From: Gentiana macrophylla
Taxonomy: Eukaryota > Streptophyta > Magnoliopsida > Gentianales > Gentianaceae
Reading direction: 5' to 3'
Length of the DNA stretch: 64,000 bases
NCBI GenBank assembly: GCA_026214975.1
Contig: CM047805.1
Coordinates: 3,968,001 to 4,032,000 of the forward strand
Below are positions 1 through 9,973 of the stretch, one piece after another. The notes beneath the pieces were generated by a model. It was not told the DNA's origin and did no database searches. It was given only the letters and a program-made list of their open reading frames with translations. Numbering within the stretch: position 1 is the first letter of the stretch; each line of letters starts with the position of its first letter. The translations under genes and the position numbers were made by a program.

Positions 1-924
1 GACTACTCGAAACGTGATTTAGTTTATCAAAAGAATACGAGGACGAGTCTCTGATTTTAGCAGAGAATAGAGTATTCCATGCTTAGAAATAGGCTATCGC
101 ATAGTCTTGGGACTGATGCTCGGCCTGCCTCCTAGTGGAATGTTTCTCACTGTGGAATGAAACCATAGACTTGCCCTATATAGTTATTGATGTACTACAA
201 TACACTGCTAAACTCGATTAAGATAATTGGTTGCAAAATAACGGTTAACATTATTATGTAAACCGAGAAGTCTACCTAGAAGATGCTAGTGAATTTATGG
301 ATAAGGAGTGAATTCGGTTCACACCACTTCCGTAAATGTAGGCATTTAGCATTTAATGCTTGAAGGTAGGATCGAGATTTTTGCATACGCTCAGATTTTA
401 TTTGTTCGTGAAATGCCTTAATGAGACGAGTGATGGTTGGTTGTAAGATTCTTGAGATCGAAAGTGACAGTTGAATTTGTCACAAGGCTTCGATAGAATC
501 TATCAAGAATGACCTTAGACCTTGGAGTACGGTTACCCAAAGGAAGTTACTATACGAATTAATCGGACCACGTCCAACATCGGTTGTTGGTGAGTACACT
601 GATAAATACTACTAGATCAGAATGTCAATCCACCCAGAATGCAGTGGGAGTATGGTTTAACCAGTGACCCATTATGGTTGTGTGGACTTTATAGTCTGCT
701 GGGGTGATTGATAACCTGTGGCTCTTTGTGAGCTGTATAGGATTCTGATCAAAGAGGTTGGTTCGAAAACCTTATCCCTGTGAATGGAGTTTTGGTACTC
801 CAGTTCTGTTCAGCCTCTTGTAGAACCACCTGAGTGTCTCAGGCCCAGTGGGAGTAATTGGTTCTACGCCGAAAAGAGTCGAATGAATAGGAAAGTTTAA
901 ACTTTCAGCGCAAAGTTGAGTGGT

Positions 925-1200
925 ATAGGGGTGATTCCCTGACAAGTAGAGAGTTAACCAGACCTTGAACTCTCTCACCACTCAATCTTGCTAGATTTCG
1001 TTAAAAAGCAAAAAAATAGGGGTGATTCCCTGAGACTTTCTTGCCGAACAACGGAATCTGAATTCATTCAGAACAGAAGGGTTTTAGCTAAGAATGAATA
1101 ACAGATTCGTTACAAAGCAGAAGATAGGGGTGATTCCCTAATACCTTTTTTGCGAGACTAACGATATCTTAATTTATTCAGAAAGAACCATTGGTAGGAA
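925..1200 (+). repeat. Three imperfect tandem units of about 90-110 bp around AGGGGTGATTCCCT
   Basis: The string AGGGGTGATTCCCT recurs near 927, 1017 and 1126. The second and third units also share the preceding GATTCGTTA-AAAGCA-A context and a following TT-ATTCAGAA segment; the first is more diverged. The core is a short interrupted palindrome (AGGG...CCCT). The units lie in the non-coding 3' internal region of the Copia remnant. No function is known to me. Confidence 0.6.
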
Positions 1201-2169
1201 GCCTGCCATGGCTTATATCCTTTGTGGATTTAAGAGAACCTCTCGGTCATTTAAAGTCACATGTTTTAAAATATGTGGACTTGACCAGAATATTGATAAG
1301 TCTTTTGTAGACTGGGTATCAATATTGGTAAAATAGTAGTATTAGTGTTCGCGAAAGGTAACACTGAAACAGTTGGAAACATCATGAGTGTGTTATCTGA
1401 AGTCAGAATATGACACGCCTAGATTCTATGGATGAGAGAATTGGACTATATTCTAAGAATTTGATTCGGTCAAATTCACGAGAATGAGTCATTGGCTATC
1501 CCACATATCTTATTGAATAAGATGATTATGCATATACGGTTGCAGCATTCATCGAGAGTAGTCCTACCCTACCTCTCAAGAATGATTCTCCAAATCTTCG
1601 GATAAAGAGAAAATGGGATAGAGTCTCTCTTGGATAACGGCAAGTCAGTAGTAGTCGAATCTCGGATTCGAGCATTGAATAGCGGTTTTAGTACATCCTC
1701 AAGTATTTTTGAAGAACGAGGAATAATGTGCTTGTATATTCGGGTGCAAACTTGAATATGGTTGACTACACTGATTCTGACTTATAGTCAGATTAAGGAT
1801 GATCGTTGGGACGATCTCGGACTCAGTGTTTAATCATTGTGATGGAGCTATAGTCTGGAGAAATCCAGAATCGCCAATTCAATTTTAGTTAATCGGATAC
1901 GTAACAGCTTTCGGAGCAGCTAGAGTGGTGATATGGCTTAGGAATTTCCCTTTCCGATATCACTTCATTGTGAAAGCAGTGAAATGATAGCTTAGAAGGA
2001 TCTTCGATCTACCAGAGGTCAAAAGCATATTGAGAGAGAGAGTACCGCCTGATTAGATGGACCGGCGACGTTTCGATCCTAAAGATCGTTTCGAGCCGAC
2101 AACCTAATTGATCAGTGTACCAAGTCGAGTGCTTGGAGGGTACGGCATTGAGGGATATATCTCAACTTC

Positions 2170-2225
2170 TTTTAGAGCAAGTGGGAGAGTGTTGTGAATA
2201 AGATGAGAAAGGGTGTGCTCTAAAA
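2170..2225 (+). other. Stem-loop containing a second polypurine-tract-like sequence
   Basis: TTTTAGAGCA at 2170-2179 pairs perfectly with TGCTCTAAAA at 2216-2225. The loop starts with AGTGGGAGAGTG, almost the same as the true polypurine tract at 2249-2261. The Copia at 44257-55475 has the same arrangement at 46129-46184. Confidence 0.55.
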
Positions 2226-2248
2226 ACAATCGTTGCTTGTCATTTCGT

Positions 2249-2261
2249 GCAAGTGGGAGAT
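2249..2261 (+). promoter_or_regulatory. Polypurine tract of the left Copia element
   Basis: GCAAGTGGGAGAT directly precedes the LTR start TGTTAGGTGT. This is the usual position of the plus-strand DNA primer in LTR retrotransposons and fixes the downstream LTR as the 3' LTR on the plus strand. Confidence 0.75.
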
Positions 2262-3925
2262 TGTTAGGTGTAGTGCCCGAAAGACAATTTGTGTAATTGT
2301 TTTTAACAATGGATGACAGATTTTATCTCACCTTATTACTTGCTTTGTGCTTGTAAATAATACACTGCTGCAAACCCTAAGTATATCAGTATGTAACCGC
2401 TTAACTCAGTGTATGGCATGCACGTGAGGATTGAGTTAGTGGTGATATACTTAAACTGTTAGTCCGTGGTGAACTTAATCAGAGTTTAGGGTCTCTTGAT
2501 TAAAACACCAATAATGCGCCCAGAACACCTTAGGGTGTGATAGTCTTATCCGGACTGTCGGTAGAGGTACCTACGTGGGGCATTTATATATGATGGCATT
2601 CATATAGGACTGGACCGATTTAATCTGAATTTCTCGGTATAATTCCGTAATCGAGGAATCTTATTAAATCATTAGATGATCATATATGGATCAACCTTAA
2701 TCCTAAGGTGATCATGGGGTGTTGCTTGTCCCGGGGTAGTGTTTGATGTGTTAGTTACGGTTCACTTAAATATGTGTTCCAAGCCACTTCTCATTGGCAC
2801 TATCTCCGAGATGAGTGAGTAGTTACGATTTTCACAGACATGGAATCCATTCCTTCCTCTGGGAAGTAGAGGCGATCCCCTTATTTGTTAGCCCTAAGAA
2901 AGTGATCGATCCCGGGAGTTCACATTTGAGTAATTAGCTACTAGTCGATATGTGTACTAATTGATCATCGTGGGGTTGATGGTAAATAAGGATAAGATAT
3001 TACGAGTCGGGTTCACGGAGACTTCCCACGAGAATAACGATCTATGGAGGGTTAATCCGTATGTAGTGATTATATCAATGGACGCTTATTTACTCTATGG
3101 GTTGAGTATAAGTATACATCTATAATCGGTAGAGTTCAGTTTCGGGTTTATGGTGGCGTAATCCCGGAATTAATAAATAATGTACCTATTCTGTTCGATG
3201 AATAATTAATTATTGGAGCTACTGGTTATAGGTCCATGGTCCCCGATGTGGCTTCTATAATTCGGAATGATATTCTTGTTATTTGGGCCTCAGTGATAAT
3301 TAATTGGCTGGGCTAATTAATTGATATGCATAGATATTATTTAGTTGGGCTAAATAATATAATACACATAAAAGACATTTTATGTGGGCTTAAAACCCTC
3401 CTAGGTGGCGCCTCCTACCTCTTAAAATGCAAGAATTGATTTTCTTGTGTGATTAATTATTTACTTGGTAAGTGATTAATTAATAAAAGATAATTGATTT
3501 TGTAATTGATTGATTGATTAATCACAATCTTTTATAAATGGAATAATCCTTTATTGTGATTTCTTTTAATTATTTATTTAATTAATTAGAAACTTGGAGG
3601 TTAAGGATTTACTCTCTATAAAAGGAGAGTTATTCCAAGGAAATGGGATGGCATAATTTCGACCACCACTTGAAAAAGGAGAGGAAAATTAGTTTCTTCT
3701 TGCCTAGGGTTTTGGAAGAAGAAAAACTTTGAGTTTTTCTTGGTGTTGCATATCAAGGAGGTTCGTAGTATCAAGAAGGGTGTCCACCAACCGCCGTTTG
3801 GAGAACACATCGGAAGATCAAGGCTTCTATTCCCGTTATTGGTAACATGATCTTAAACCCCCTTGTAGTAGTTTAAGTCCTTTAATTATGTGTTTTGATA
3901 TATAGATCGTGATCCATCCGCTGTG
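2262..3925 (+). mobile_element. 3' LTR of the left Copia element, end truncated
   Basis: It starts TGTTAGGTGTAGTGCCCGAA, closely matching the reverse complement of the LTRs at 44257-46092 and 53641-55475. Homology continues through many blocks, including the stretch around CTTAACTCAGTGTATGG, GGGGCATTTATATATGATGG, the ATTACTCACTCATC-like block and the TATA region. The expected terminal ...ACTAACA is not found. Similarity fades near 3925 (GATCGTGATCCATCCGCTG), just before gypsy RT sequence begins, so the last few bases were lost. No target duplication can be assigned. Confidence 0.75.
3616..3625 (+). promoter_or_regulatory. TATA box of the left Copia LTR
   Basis: CTATAAAAGG lies about 310 bp before the visible LTR end. 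It sits in the same sequence neighbourhood as the TATATAAA boxes of the related LTRs (44623-44630 and 54006-54013, minus strand). Confidence 0.5.
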
Positions 3926-3969
3926 CGTAGATCTAATTCGTTTAGATCTAAGAACCTGCATCCTTCATT

Positions 3970-4660
3970 TAGATCTTCAAAGGCTTGCTGGCAATCCTCA
4001 TCCCACTTGAACGGGTTAACTTGTTTCAGAATCTTGAAAAGGAGGAGAGCTCGCTGTGCTGACTTTGACATGAAACGTCCGAGTGCAGCCATCCTTCTTG
4101 TTTATCTCTGCACTTCTTTGAGGCTTCTTGGCGCCGGCATATTTCTTAATGCATCCACTTTATGCGGATTGGCTCGATACCTTCTCGTGATATCATGTAC
4201 CCTAAAACTTTCCGGTCCGAACCCCAAAGGTACATTTTTGGGATTGAGTTTCATCTGTGAGGCTTTAAGTACCTCAAAAACCTCTCTTATGTCTGCCATG
4301 TATTGCTCCAGGGACTTGCTCTTGATCAGCAAGTCATCTATGTATACTTCCATACACCTCCTATATCGATCTTTAAATATTTTATTGATGATTTCTTTGG
4401 TAGGTCGCCCAAGCGTTTTTGAGGCCAAACGGCATGGTTCGGTAACAATATGTGCGAACTCGATGATGAGCGATGTCTTTTCGGCGTCACGAGGTCCATA
4501 ATGATCCGATGATATCCTCTCGTAGCGTCCAAAACCCGAATATCCCGAAACCTATGGTTGAATCCACCATTTGATCTATGCGGGCGGGGATAGATCCTTG
4601 GGACAAGCTTGGTTAAGGTCGGTGAAGTCCACACACATCCTCCACCGCCGTCGGCGGCTT
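3970..4660 (-). pseudogene. Reverse transcriptase fragment of a Tat-lineage Ty3-gypsy element
   Basis: Minus-strand translation shows the RT palm motif EVYIDDLLIKSK (catalytic IDD), then the LNP-K...GF-G conserved block, then P-PRSLKEVQR, then FKWDEDCQQAFEDL of the RT-RNaseH connection. The upstream part (4338-4634) has the finger/palm region ending LDATRGYHRI, where gypsy RTs usually read L-D-A-x-x-G-Y. These blocks sit in different frames, so it is frameshifted. Homology stops near 3970, inside the connection domain, so RNaseH and integrase are missing. The residue pattern resembles Tat-lineage elements and differs from the outer Tat element here. Confidence 0.75.
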
Positions 4661-5435
4661 TTACCAGGGCGAGGTTAGCTAGCCACTCGGGTAGCTCACC
4701 TCTCGAATGATGTGAGCTTGAAGTAGCTTAGTTACCTCCTTCATGCGGGCGTCTATCCGCTCTTGGCGAAGTGTCTCTTCTTCATCGCCGGACAAAGCTT
4801 TGAGATGGAGTGCGTTCGATTGATGCAAGGCCAAATTTGGGGATAACCCGGCATCTCTGCGTTGTCCGGCGAAAACCTCCTTGAACTCTTTTAGTAGGGA
4901 TACAAGCCGTTTCCTTGTGCGTCTTTGAGGATCCAGATCCCCACCTCTATGGTTCGATCATCGCGTCCTCCCACAGACAGACCGCTTCTGTCTTGTCATC
5001 TGAAGACCAAGTTTCCTCGCATTCGGGCAGTAGTTCTTCGATGGAGATCGGTCCCGTTTTGCCGTTCCCGTGTGCTTCGGAAGTGACGCAGCTTCTCATC
5101 TGACCCATGTCTCCCACGATCTCCACGGGGTTATTATTGGCTATGAACCTTATACTATTATGCACGAGTGATACAACGGCTTGCAAGTCAATCAACAGAA
5201 GGCGTCCTAATATTATATTATAGGGGAGACGAGGCCTTAACCACCACATACTCGACGGAAGGGTTCGGCCCAAATGGAGGTCGGCCGAAGGTGGTTGAGA
5301 GGACGATAGTACCCTCAGGATACAAAAATCGTCTCCTTCTAATTTAGGGTTCTTACTCTTAGTGATAACCTGGGGAAACTCCAGAATATGAAGATTATAA
5401 CGAGGGGAATTATTTGGGGGTGATTTAGACTGCAC
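4661..5435 (-). pseudogene. Protease-to-RT linker remnant of the same gypsy fragment
   Basis: The best frame (4947-5435, 162 codons) contains PRLPYNIILGRLLLIDLQAV. The YNIILGR part matches the conserved 'Y-N-x-I-L-G-R' C-terminal flap of plant gypsy retropepsins. The acidic segment that follows is usual for the pro-RT linker. The active-site D-T/S/G-G motif is absent, so the N-terminal half of the protease and all gag are missing. An internal deletion must join this to the LTR-like sequence at 5436. Confidence 0.5.
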
Positions 5436-5637
5436 TTGAGATGTTGTTCCTCAAGTTGCCTACGTATCCAATGTATGGATTGGACTCAAGTCTTCGTAGT
5501 TCCTTAGGGAATGTTTATATAGAGGGCTTAGGCCTTAGGGTTTAATGTGGCGTGTCATGAGGACACTAGCCAGCGTGTTCCCCTAAGGAAAAGATTATGA
5601 TTGATAAATCCCCTTGATTTTAGGGGATAAATATGGT
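5436..5637 (-). mobile_element. LTR fragment of an older gypsy element, interrupted at 5637
   Basis: On the minus strand it reads ...CTATATAAACATTCC (TATA box at 5514-5522), then a GGATACGTAGGCAA segment that I associate with Tat-type LTR or leader ends, then the remnant pol. The younger Tat element cuts it at 5637; the sequence resumes at 42969 after the duplicated ATGGT. I infer it is the target LTR, but I cannot show the matching partner LTR. Confidence 0.45.
5633..5637. other. Target-site duplication ATGGT, left copy
   Basis: ATGGT directly precedes the left LTR of the Tat element and is repeated at 42964-42968 directly after its right LTR, as expected for integrase-made 5-bp duplications. 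Confidence 0.8.
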
Positions 5638-6649
5638 TGTAACACAAATTTTGTTGTCCTGCAATATATATAAAAAAGAAGACAAGAAAAGTTGTAACAA
5701 ATAATTTTATTAATATCAAGTAAAAGCGGGTACAATCTCTAGCAAACTCCTATTTCTACGGGATGACCTTTGATTCTCCTTTTGATTTTCGCCGAGGGTC
5801 GGGGACTTGTTCTCGGACTTTGTTGGAATTCTTCCGATTTGGTGGGAAGAACGCCTTGTTTGTCGAAGATCTCCGAATATGGCGGTTGACCTTCAAATGT
5901 TGGTTGAAGAACTCCGGATTTGGCGGAAGGATCTTGAATGTTGTTGGCGAAGAACTCGGACTTGGCGGAAGTATCTTTGGATGTCGCTTGAAGGTTGCTT
6001 GAAGAACTGAAGGCTTGTGGCTTCTTAGATCTTTGCTTCCTTCTTCTTGGTGTTGGAGCAGAGGGCTTGATGCTTTTTCTCCGACTTCTTTCACCCTTTG
6101 TTGTTGTAGATCTTCTCCACCTTCTGGTTATTGCTTCCTTAGCTTTTCTTGATCTTGCTTGATGATCTACAAATGACTAAGGCCTCCTATTATAGGTGTG
6201 GAGAGTATTAAAAAGGATAAGAAATAATGATTATCTCTTATTTATTTAATTTAATAAGATAATAATTTCAAGCTTTTATCCTTTAAATTTCTTATTTATC
6301 TTATACTTTTTATTGAAAAGATAATAAGAAATTCAATTTATTATTATCTCTTTTATTTTATTTAATGGAATAATAATGCTTTAATTATCTTTTATATTTA
6401 TTTTTCTAGAAGATAATTACCAACTAGATCTTCAAAACGGCTCTTTCCTGAACCTTTCCACAAAAGTACTACCTCGTCCCCTTTTTTTATTTAATTATCC
6501 TTTGCTTCATAATATTTAAAGGATAAAAGGAAAATATATTTGATTATTTTTCTCCAATTAAATTGGGGAAAATATTCAATAATTTAATCTCTTGGACAAA
6601 TGTCGACATGTAACATTTTAATGTGTTACATTTTTTTTTAATGTCTACA
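5638..6649 (-). mobile_element. 3' LTR of the Tat element
   Basis: On the plus strand it starts TGTAACACAAATTTTG and ends ATGTCTACA. It aligns end to end with 41945-42963, differing mostly by one-base changes and indels. The likely promoter (TATAATA on the minus strand near 6190) looks altered compared with TATAAATA in the right LTR. Confidence 0.85.
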
Positions 6650-6661
6650 AATGCCTCCTCG
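6650..6661 (-). promoter_or_regulatory. Polypurine tract of the Tat element
   Basis: On the minus strand CGAGGAGGCATT immediately precedes the 3' LTR start TGTAGAC, the expected place for plus-strand priming. Confidence 0.5.
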
Positions 6662-6752
6662 AGACTCGGTCGTTGATTCAACTTATCTCAGTAACGAGTC
6701 TCGATTTTTTTTAGTTTTTTTTAGTTTTTTTTAGTTTTTTTTTTTTTTTTCA
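6660..6752 (+). repeat. 9-bp stem-loop followed by T-rich (T6-8 AG) repeats
   Basis: CGAGACTCG at 6660-6668 pairs with CGAGTCTCG at 6695-6703. A run of TTTTTTTTAG units and a pure T tract follows, ending with CAG at about 6753. It lies beside the 3' LTR and upstream of the antisense transcription unit. Function unknown. Confidence 0.5.
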
Positions 6753-6994
6753 GTTGTAGCTGCGCAGGTCCAAATTATGGCATGCTTCTCCTCCCATGCA
6801 ATATGTCTGTTGCATGCAATTCCGTAAACGTGTTTTCGGCGGACGGTACTTGGCATGTACAACTCTAATCAATCCTTTATTGATTAGGATGTTTATCCTT
6901 TTTACTTCAGATGAGGCTCAAAATAAGATTGACATGAATCACTTCAACCATTATCCCATTAGGAGGAGGAAGTGTACCGCATCCAATATATGTC

Positions 6995-7002
6995 TATATA
7001 AA
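6995..7002 (+). promoter_or_regulatory. Candidate TATA box of the antisense plant-mobile-domain gene
   Basis: CTATATAAAG on the plus strand is a strong plant TATA match, about 700 bp before the ATG at 7696. It predicts a start site near 7027-7035. A consistent splice pair follows. The promoter role is inferred. Confidence 0.45.
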
Positions 7003-7164
7003 GAACTGGAAGGCCGCCCCTTTATGCATCCTTCAGTCCATCAGCGTATTTCGTCAAGTGCTGTGAAAATTAATCCAAATAGCACTTCATCAAACTAGTT
7101 TGTCGACAGCTGGCTCCTTGGGACGACTACTCAAGCCGCTACTATAATATTCCTTCAAGTTCAG

Positions 7165-7392
7165 GTTCGCAAAAGCTTTCTAGCTATAATTTTTTTGGTT
7201 TTCTGATGGCTTTAAATAATTTATTTATTTATTTATTTTTCCGAGTCAGAACCTCGTAGGAGATACTTTAGTCAAAGCGCCACTTGTTTGATAGAGTCTT
7301 TAACATCGATCGACGGTGACTCTAAGGTGCCTTTTTTGAAGTAAAGCGCCTTTTTTTTAGTCGAGAGCGGTTTTTTTTTATTTGTTTCCTCC

Positions 7393-7428
<36 letters not shown>

Positions 7429-7684
7429 GGTAACAAATTGACTTCACCAGAATTGTCCGTTTCCGCTTCCTCGTGCCATTGTTCACGTCGGGCAAACAAT
7501 GTTGTTGTTGCTGTTGTTGGTTTTTTTTTTAATTTCTTTATTTATTTATTATTTTTTTTTATATTTTATTTACTTGCAGCTTTTGTTATTAACATCCAAC
7601 ATATTTGTTTGCAAACACACGGGATCGTCCAAACGTCTTGTCGGTTGAGTTTAGGATAACTTCTATATATATTTTTTGTTGCAG
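7165..7684 (+). other. Candidate 5'-UTR intron of the antisense gene
   Basis: TTCAG|GTTCGC at 7164/7165 fits a donor and TTTTTTGTTGCAG|AGAATC at 7684/7685 a pyrimidine-rich acceptor. The 520-bp interval is strongly T-rich, including an uninterrupted T run around 7395-7427, as plant introns are. The ATG follows 11 bases after the acceptor. There is no coding potential inside. Splicing is predicted only. Confidence 0.45.
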
Positions 7685-7695
7685 AGAATCACATC

Positions 7696-8319
7696 ATGGC
7701 AATTATCCGGGAAGTGACACAAAATAACCAAAAGCACTTAGTGGTTGTACATCGTCCCGAAGACGCAGATCAAACTGGGTTTAAGCTTGCGGTTCATCCA
7801 CCTATGAGTGGCTCTCGTTCTGGCGACTTAACCCAAGGTATCGACATGACGACGCGCTTTCTGAGAGAGTTGAGGCGGTCTAATGGCCATGTAGAGTACC
7901 TGTTATGCCCTATGGCGAATAGCACGAAGGCTCGGAATCATACCTTTTCCACCCTTGGTCGGCGAATTATTGACGGCGAGGTCCAATGGGGAACCGTGTT
8001 GAAAACAACCGGAGTCTTCAACTTCATAGAGCGATATTGGGAGTGGCTCGAAGACGTGCTCTCCCGCAATAAGAGCATTTTGAAAAGGACCGGTTTATAC
8101 GATGCCCTGAGCGCATCGCTCTTCAGCTACTCTAGATGCCCAAGCACTATCCGAGCTTCTGCGAGGCATGGTGCCAGAGACCAAACACACTTCACACGCG
8201 ATCTTTGGAGAGATGTCCATTTCGTTGGCGGATTTATGGCACATTGGTGGACTTCCGGTCACTGGAGATCTGTATGAAGAGGTCGTCCCTAGCATTGACG
8301 AGTTGACTGGTTCAGGTGC
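7696..8319 (+). pseudogene. Plant mobile domain (PMD) ORF, antisense to the Tat polyprotein, truncated
   Basis: From ATG 7696 the frame runs about 145 codons and includes FNFIERYWEWLEDVL, then LYDALSASLFSY. Around 8128-8133 the reading moves one frame and continues ELLRGMVPETKHT, then FGEMSISLADLWHIGGLPV and GDLYEE. This order (W-containing helix, hydrophobic 'L-x-A-L' helix, 'F-G-E-x-[ST]-[IL]-x-L-x-D-x-x-x-[IL]-x-G-L-P-V') is the N-terminal signature of the plant mobile domain, found in host MAIL/MAIN proteins and in transposons. The domain stops near 8319, where it meets the integrase stop codon on the other strand, so the C-terminal two thirds are absent. Extra antisense ORFs of this kind are known from Tat-lineage elements. 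The frameshift may be real or a sequencing error. Confidence 0.7.
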
Positions 8320-9973
8320 TCATCAAAGGGCGAAGCCCCTTCCCGTGAGCTGTCAGCATCTTTTTGATGCCTACCTTCACTGCTTGGTCGGCGTTTACGA
8401 TTATGAGAATCCGAAGGTTCCCCTCTCCCGCTGGGTTGATTATTGGTGTAAAACGCCAACGGTTCTGCTGAGCTTGTAGCCGTTTCTCGTCCAAAGCTTC
8501 TAACTCTTCAAGCCGCAGGCGAGCATTTTCCTCATCTGATAGACCTTCTTGTATAGCAATCCTTAATGAAGGTATTTGTTGTTCAAGGGGCAGTACGGCC
8601 TCTACTCCGTAAACAAGTGAAAATGGTGTGGCTTGTGTTGGTGTTCGATAAGTTGTGCGGTATGCCCAGAGTGCTTCGTCCAAACGCCCGTGCCAGTCTT
8701 TCTTGTACTTCGCGACAATTTTCTTCAACAAGTTGCATAAGGTTTTGTTGAAGGCCTCTGCAAGTCCCTTGGCAGGGGCGTTGTACATTGACGATTTATG
8801 TTGTTTAAAGTTGAATTGCTCGGTCAACTTATTCATCAGACTATTCACGAAAGGTTTCCTATTGTCCGTGATGACGTAGCGTGGGACTCCGTATCGATAG
8901 ATGATGTTTACTCGGATGAAGCGAACTACATCTTCCTTTTTTACTTGTCTCAAGGGGACGGCTTCTGCCCATTTCGAGAAATAGTCAGTTGCGGCCAAGA
9001 TGTAAATATGTTGCCCAGAAGATTTTGGCAGTGGTACAACCACATCCATTCCCCAAGCGTCAAAGGGCCAAGCTGCTACAGTTGGGTGTAGTGGTTCCGG
9101 AGGCTGATGAATGAAGTTAGCATGAAACTGGCATGCTTCACATTTTCGAGCGTAGTCCATGCAGTCTTTCACCATGGTTGGCCAATAATATCCTATCCTT
9201 TTGATGCGAAAGTGGAGTTTTGGACCAGATTGATGGGCACCACAGATCCCGGATTGAGCTTCCTCTATAGCATGAAGAGCTTCGTTTTCTCCAAGGCAAC
9301 GAAGGAACACTCCTTCAAAAGAACGGCGGTACAATGTATCATTGTAAAGGATGAAGCGTGGAGCTCGACGTCGCACATCAGTCTTCCTCTTTGGGTCATC
9401 TGGGAGCCTGCCATGCTTTAAGTAGTCCATCAAAGGGTGTCGCCAGTCTTCTTGGTCTATCTCATAGACACACATGGCATGAATATCACTGTCATATTCC
9501 TCGTCTTCTTCGAAATATGGAGGAACCACCCATTGTTCACAGATAGGGACTTGTATCTTTTCACCACCTATCGCCAGGGTTGCAGCCAAATTTGCTAGAG
9601 CATCGGCTTGCTTGTTTTCTATTCTTGGCACGTGCTCGAGGATGACGTCGCCAAGGTAATTGATGATCTTCTTTGCGTAGTTGTGGTATGGGACTAACTC
9701 AGGTTTCTTTACGTCATAGGTACCCTCGATTTGGTTGATGATCAACTTGGAGTCCGCATAGACGTTTAATCTGCATCGCTTCACGTCCATTGCCATTTCG
9801 AGTCCTACGATCAAGGCTTGATATTCTGCGACATTGTTGGAGCAACATCCTGTTAATTTGAAGGAATATGGTAACACTTCACCTTCAGGGGAAACAAAAA
9901 CAACTCCAGCGCCGGCACCATTTCTTTGTCTTTGCTCCATGAAAGTACATTTTCCAAAGCGGGAGCACTTCAA
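8312..9973 (-). CDS. Archaeal-type RNaseH plus integrase of the Tat element
   Basis: An open frame of 553 codons. Residues about 15-140 form a second RNaseH: GAGAGVVFVSPEGEVLPYS, then NNVAEYQALIVGLEMA (catalytic E), VYADSKLIINQ (catalytic D) and KQADALANLA (catalytic D). Residues about 230-290 hold the HHCC zinc domain (C-x-x-C seen in KCEACQFH). The integrase core follows with the three acidic residues in AWGMDVVVPL, VITDNRKPF and LAEAFNKTL. The tail has the usual DEALWAYRTTYRTPTQATPF block. No chromodomain is seen, as expected for Tat. The N-terminal neighbour is in another frame (shift near 9980). Cuts and joins cDNA to host DNA; the extra RNaseH is typical of Tat/Ogre. Confidence 0.9.
   Translation of the reverse strand: MKCSRFGKCTFMEQRQRNGAGAGVVFVSPEGEVLPYSFKLTGCCSNNVAEYQALIVGLEMAMDVKRCRLNVYADSKLIINQIEGTYDVKKPELVPYHNYAKKIINYLGDVILEHVPRIENKQADALANLAATLAIGGEKIQVPICEQWVVPPYFEEDEEYDSDIHAMCVYEIDQEDWRHPLMDYLKHGRLPDDPKRKTDVRRRAPRFILYNDTLYRRSFEGVFLRCLGENEALHAIEEAQSGICGAHQSGPKLHFRIKRIGYYWPTMVKDCMDYARKCEACQFHANFIHQPPEPLHPTVAAWPFDAWGMDVVVPLPKSSGQHIYILAATDYFSKWAEAVPLRQVKKEDVVRFIRVNIIYRYGVPRYVITDNRKPFVNSLMNKLTEQFNFKQHKSSMYNAPAKGLAEAFNKTLCNLLKKIVAKYKKDWHGRLDEALWAYRTTYRTPTQATPFSLVYGVEAVLPLEQQIPSLRIAIQEGLSDEENARLRLEELEALDEKRLQAQQNRWRFTPIINPAGEGNLRILIIVNADQAVKVGIKKMLTAHGKGLRPLMST

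Larger units (their letters stand above)
1..2261 (+). mobile_element. 3' internal region of an old Copia-type LTR retrotransposon, non-coding
   Basis: This stretch leads into a polypurine tract and a plus-strand LTR at 2262, so it is the 3' part of an element whose start lies left of the window. No ORF longer than about 70 codons resembles retroelement protein, and I recognise no RT or RNaseH motif. It may be a long non-coding spacer between pol and the 3' LTR or a decayed coding region. The orientation rests on the order internal region, polypurine tract, LTR. The family is linked to the Copia at 44257-55475 by LTR similarity and by a shared stem-loop upstream of the LTR. Confidence 0.6.

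Noticed and set aside
3923..4501. 192-codon plus-strand frame
   Set aside because: It is the antisense shadow of the gypsy RT fragment, which has clear RT motifs on the minus strand.
6631..6640. GTGTTACA at 6630 as the true end of the Tat LTR
   Set aside because: Extending to ...CTACA at 6649 and 42963 gives a matching ATGGT target duplication; ending at GTTACA does not.
6796..7098. 100-codon plus-strand frame upstream of the PMD ORF
   Set aside because: It spans the candidate TATA box and has no family motif; better explained as promoter and leader.
8320..8479. Continuation of the PMD frame beyond 8319
   Set aside because: This part is the complement of the integrase C-terminal coding sequence and shows no PMD motif.
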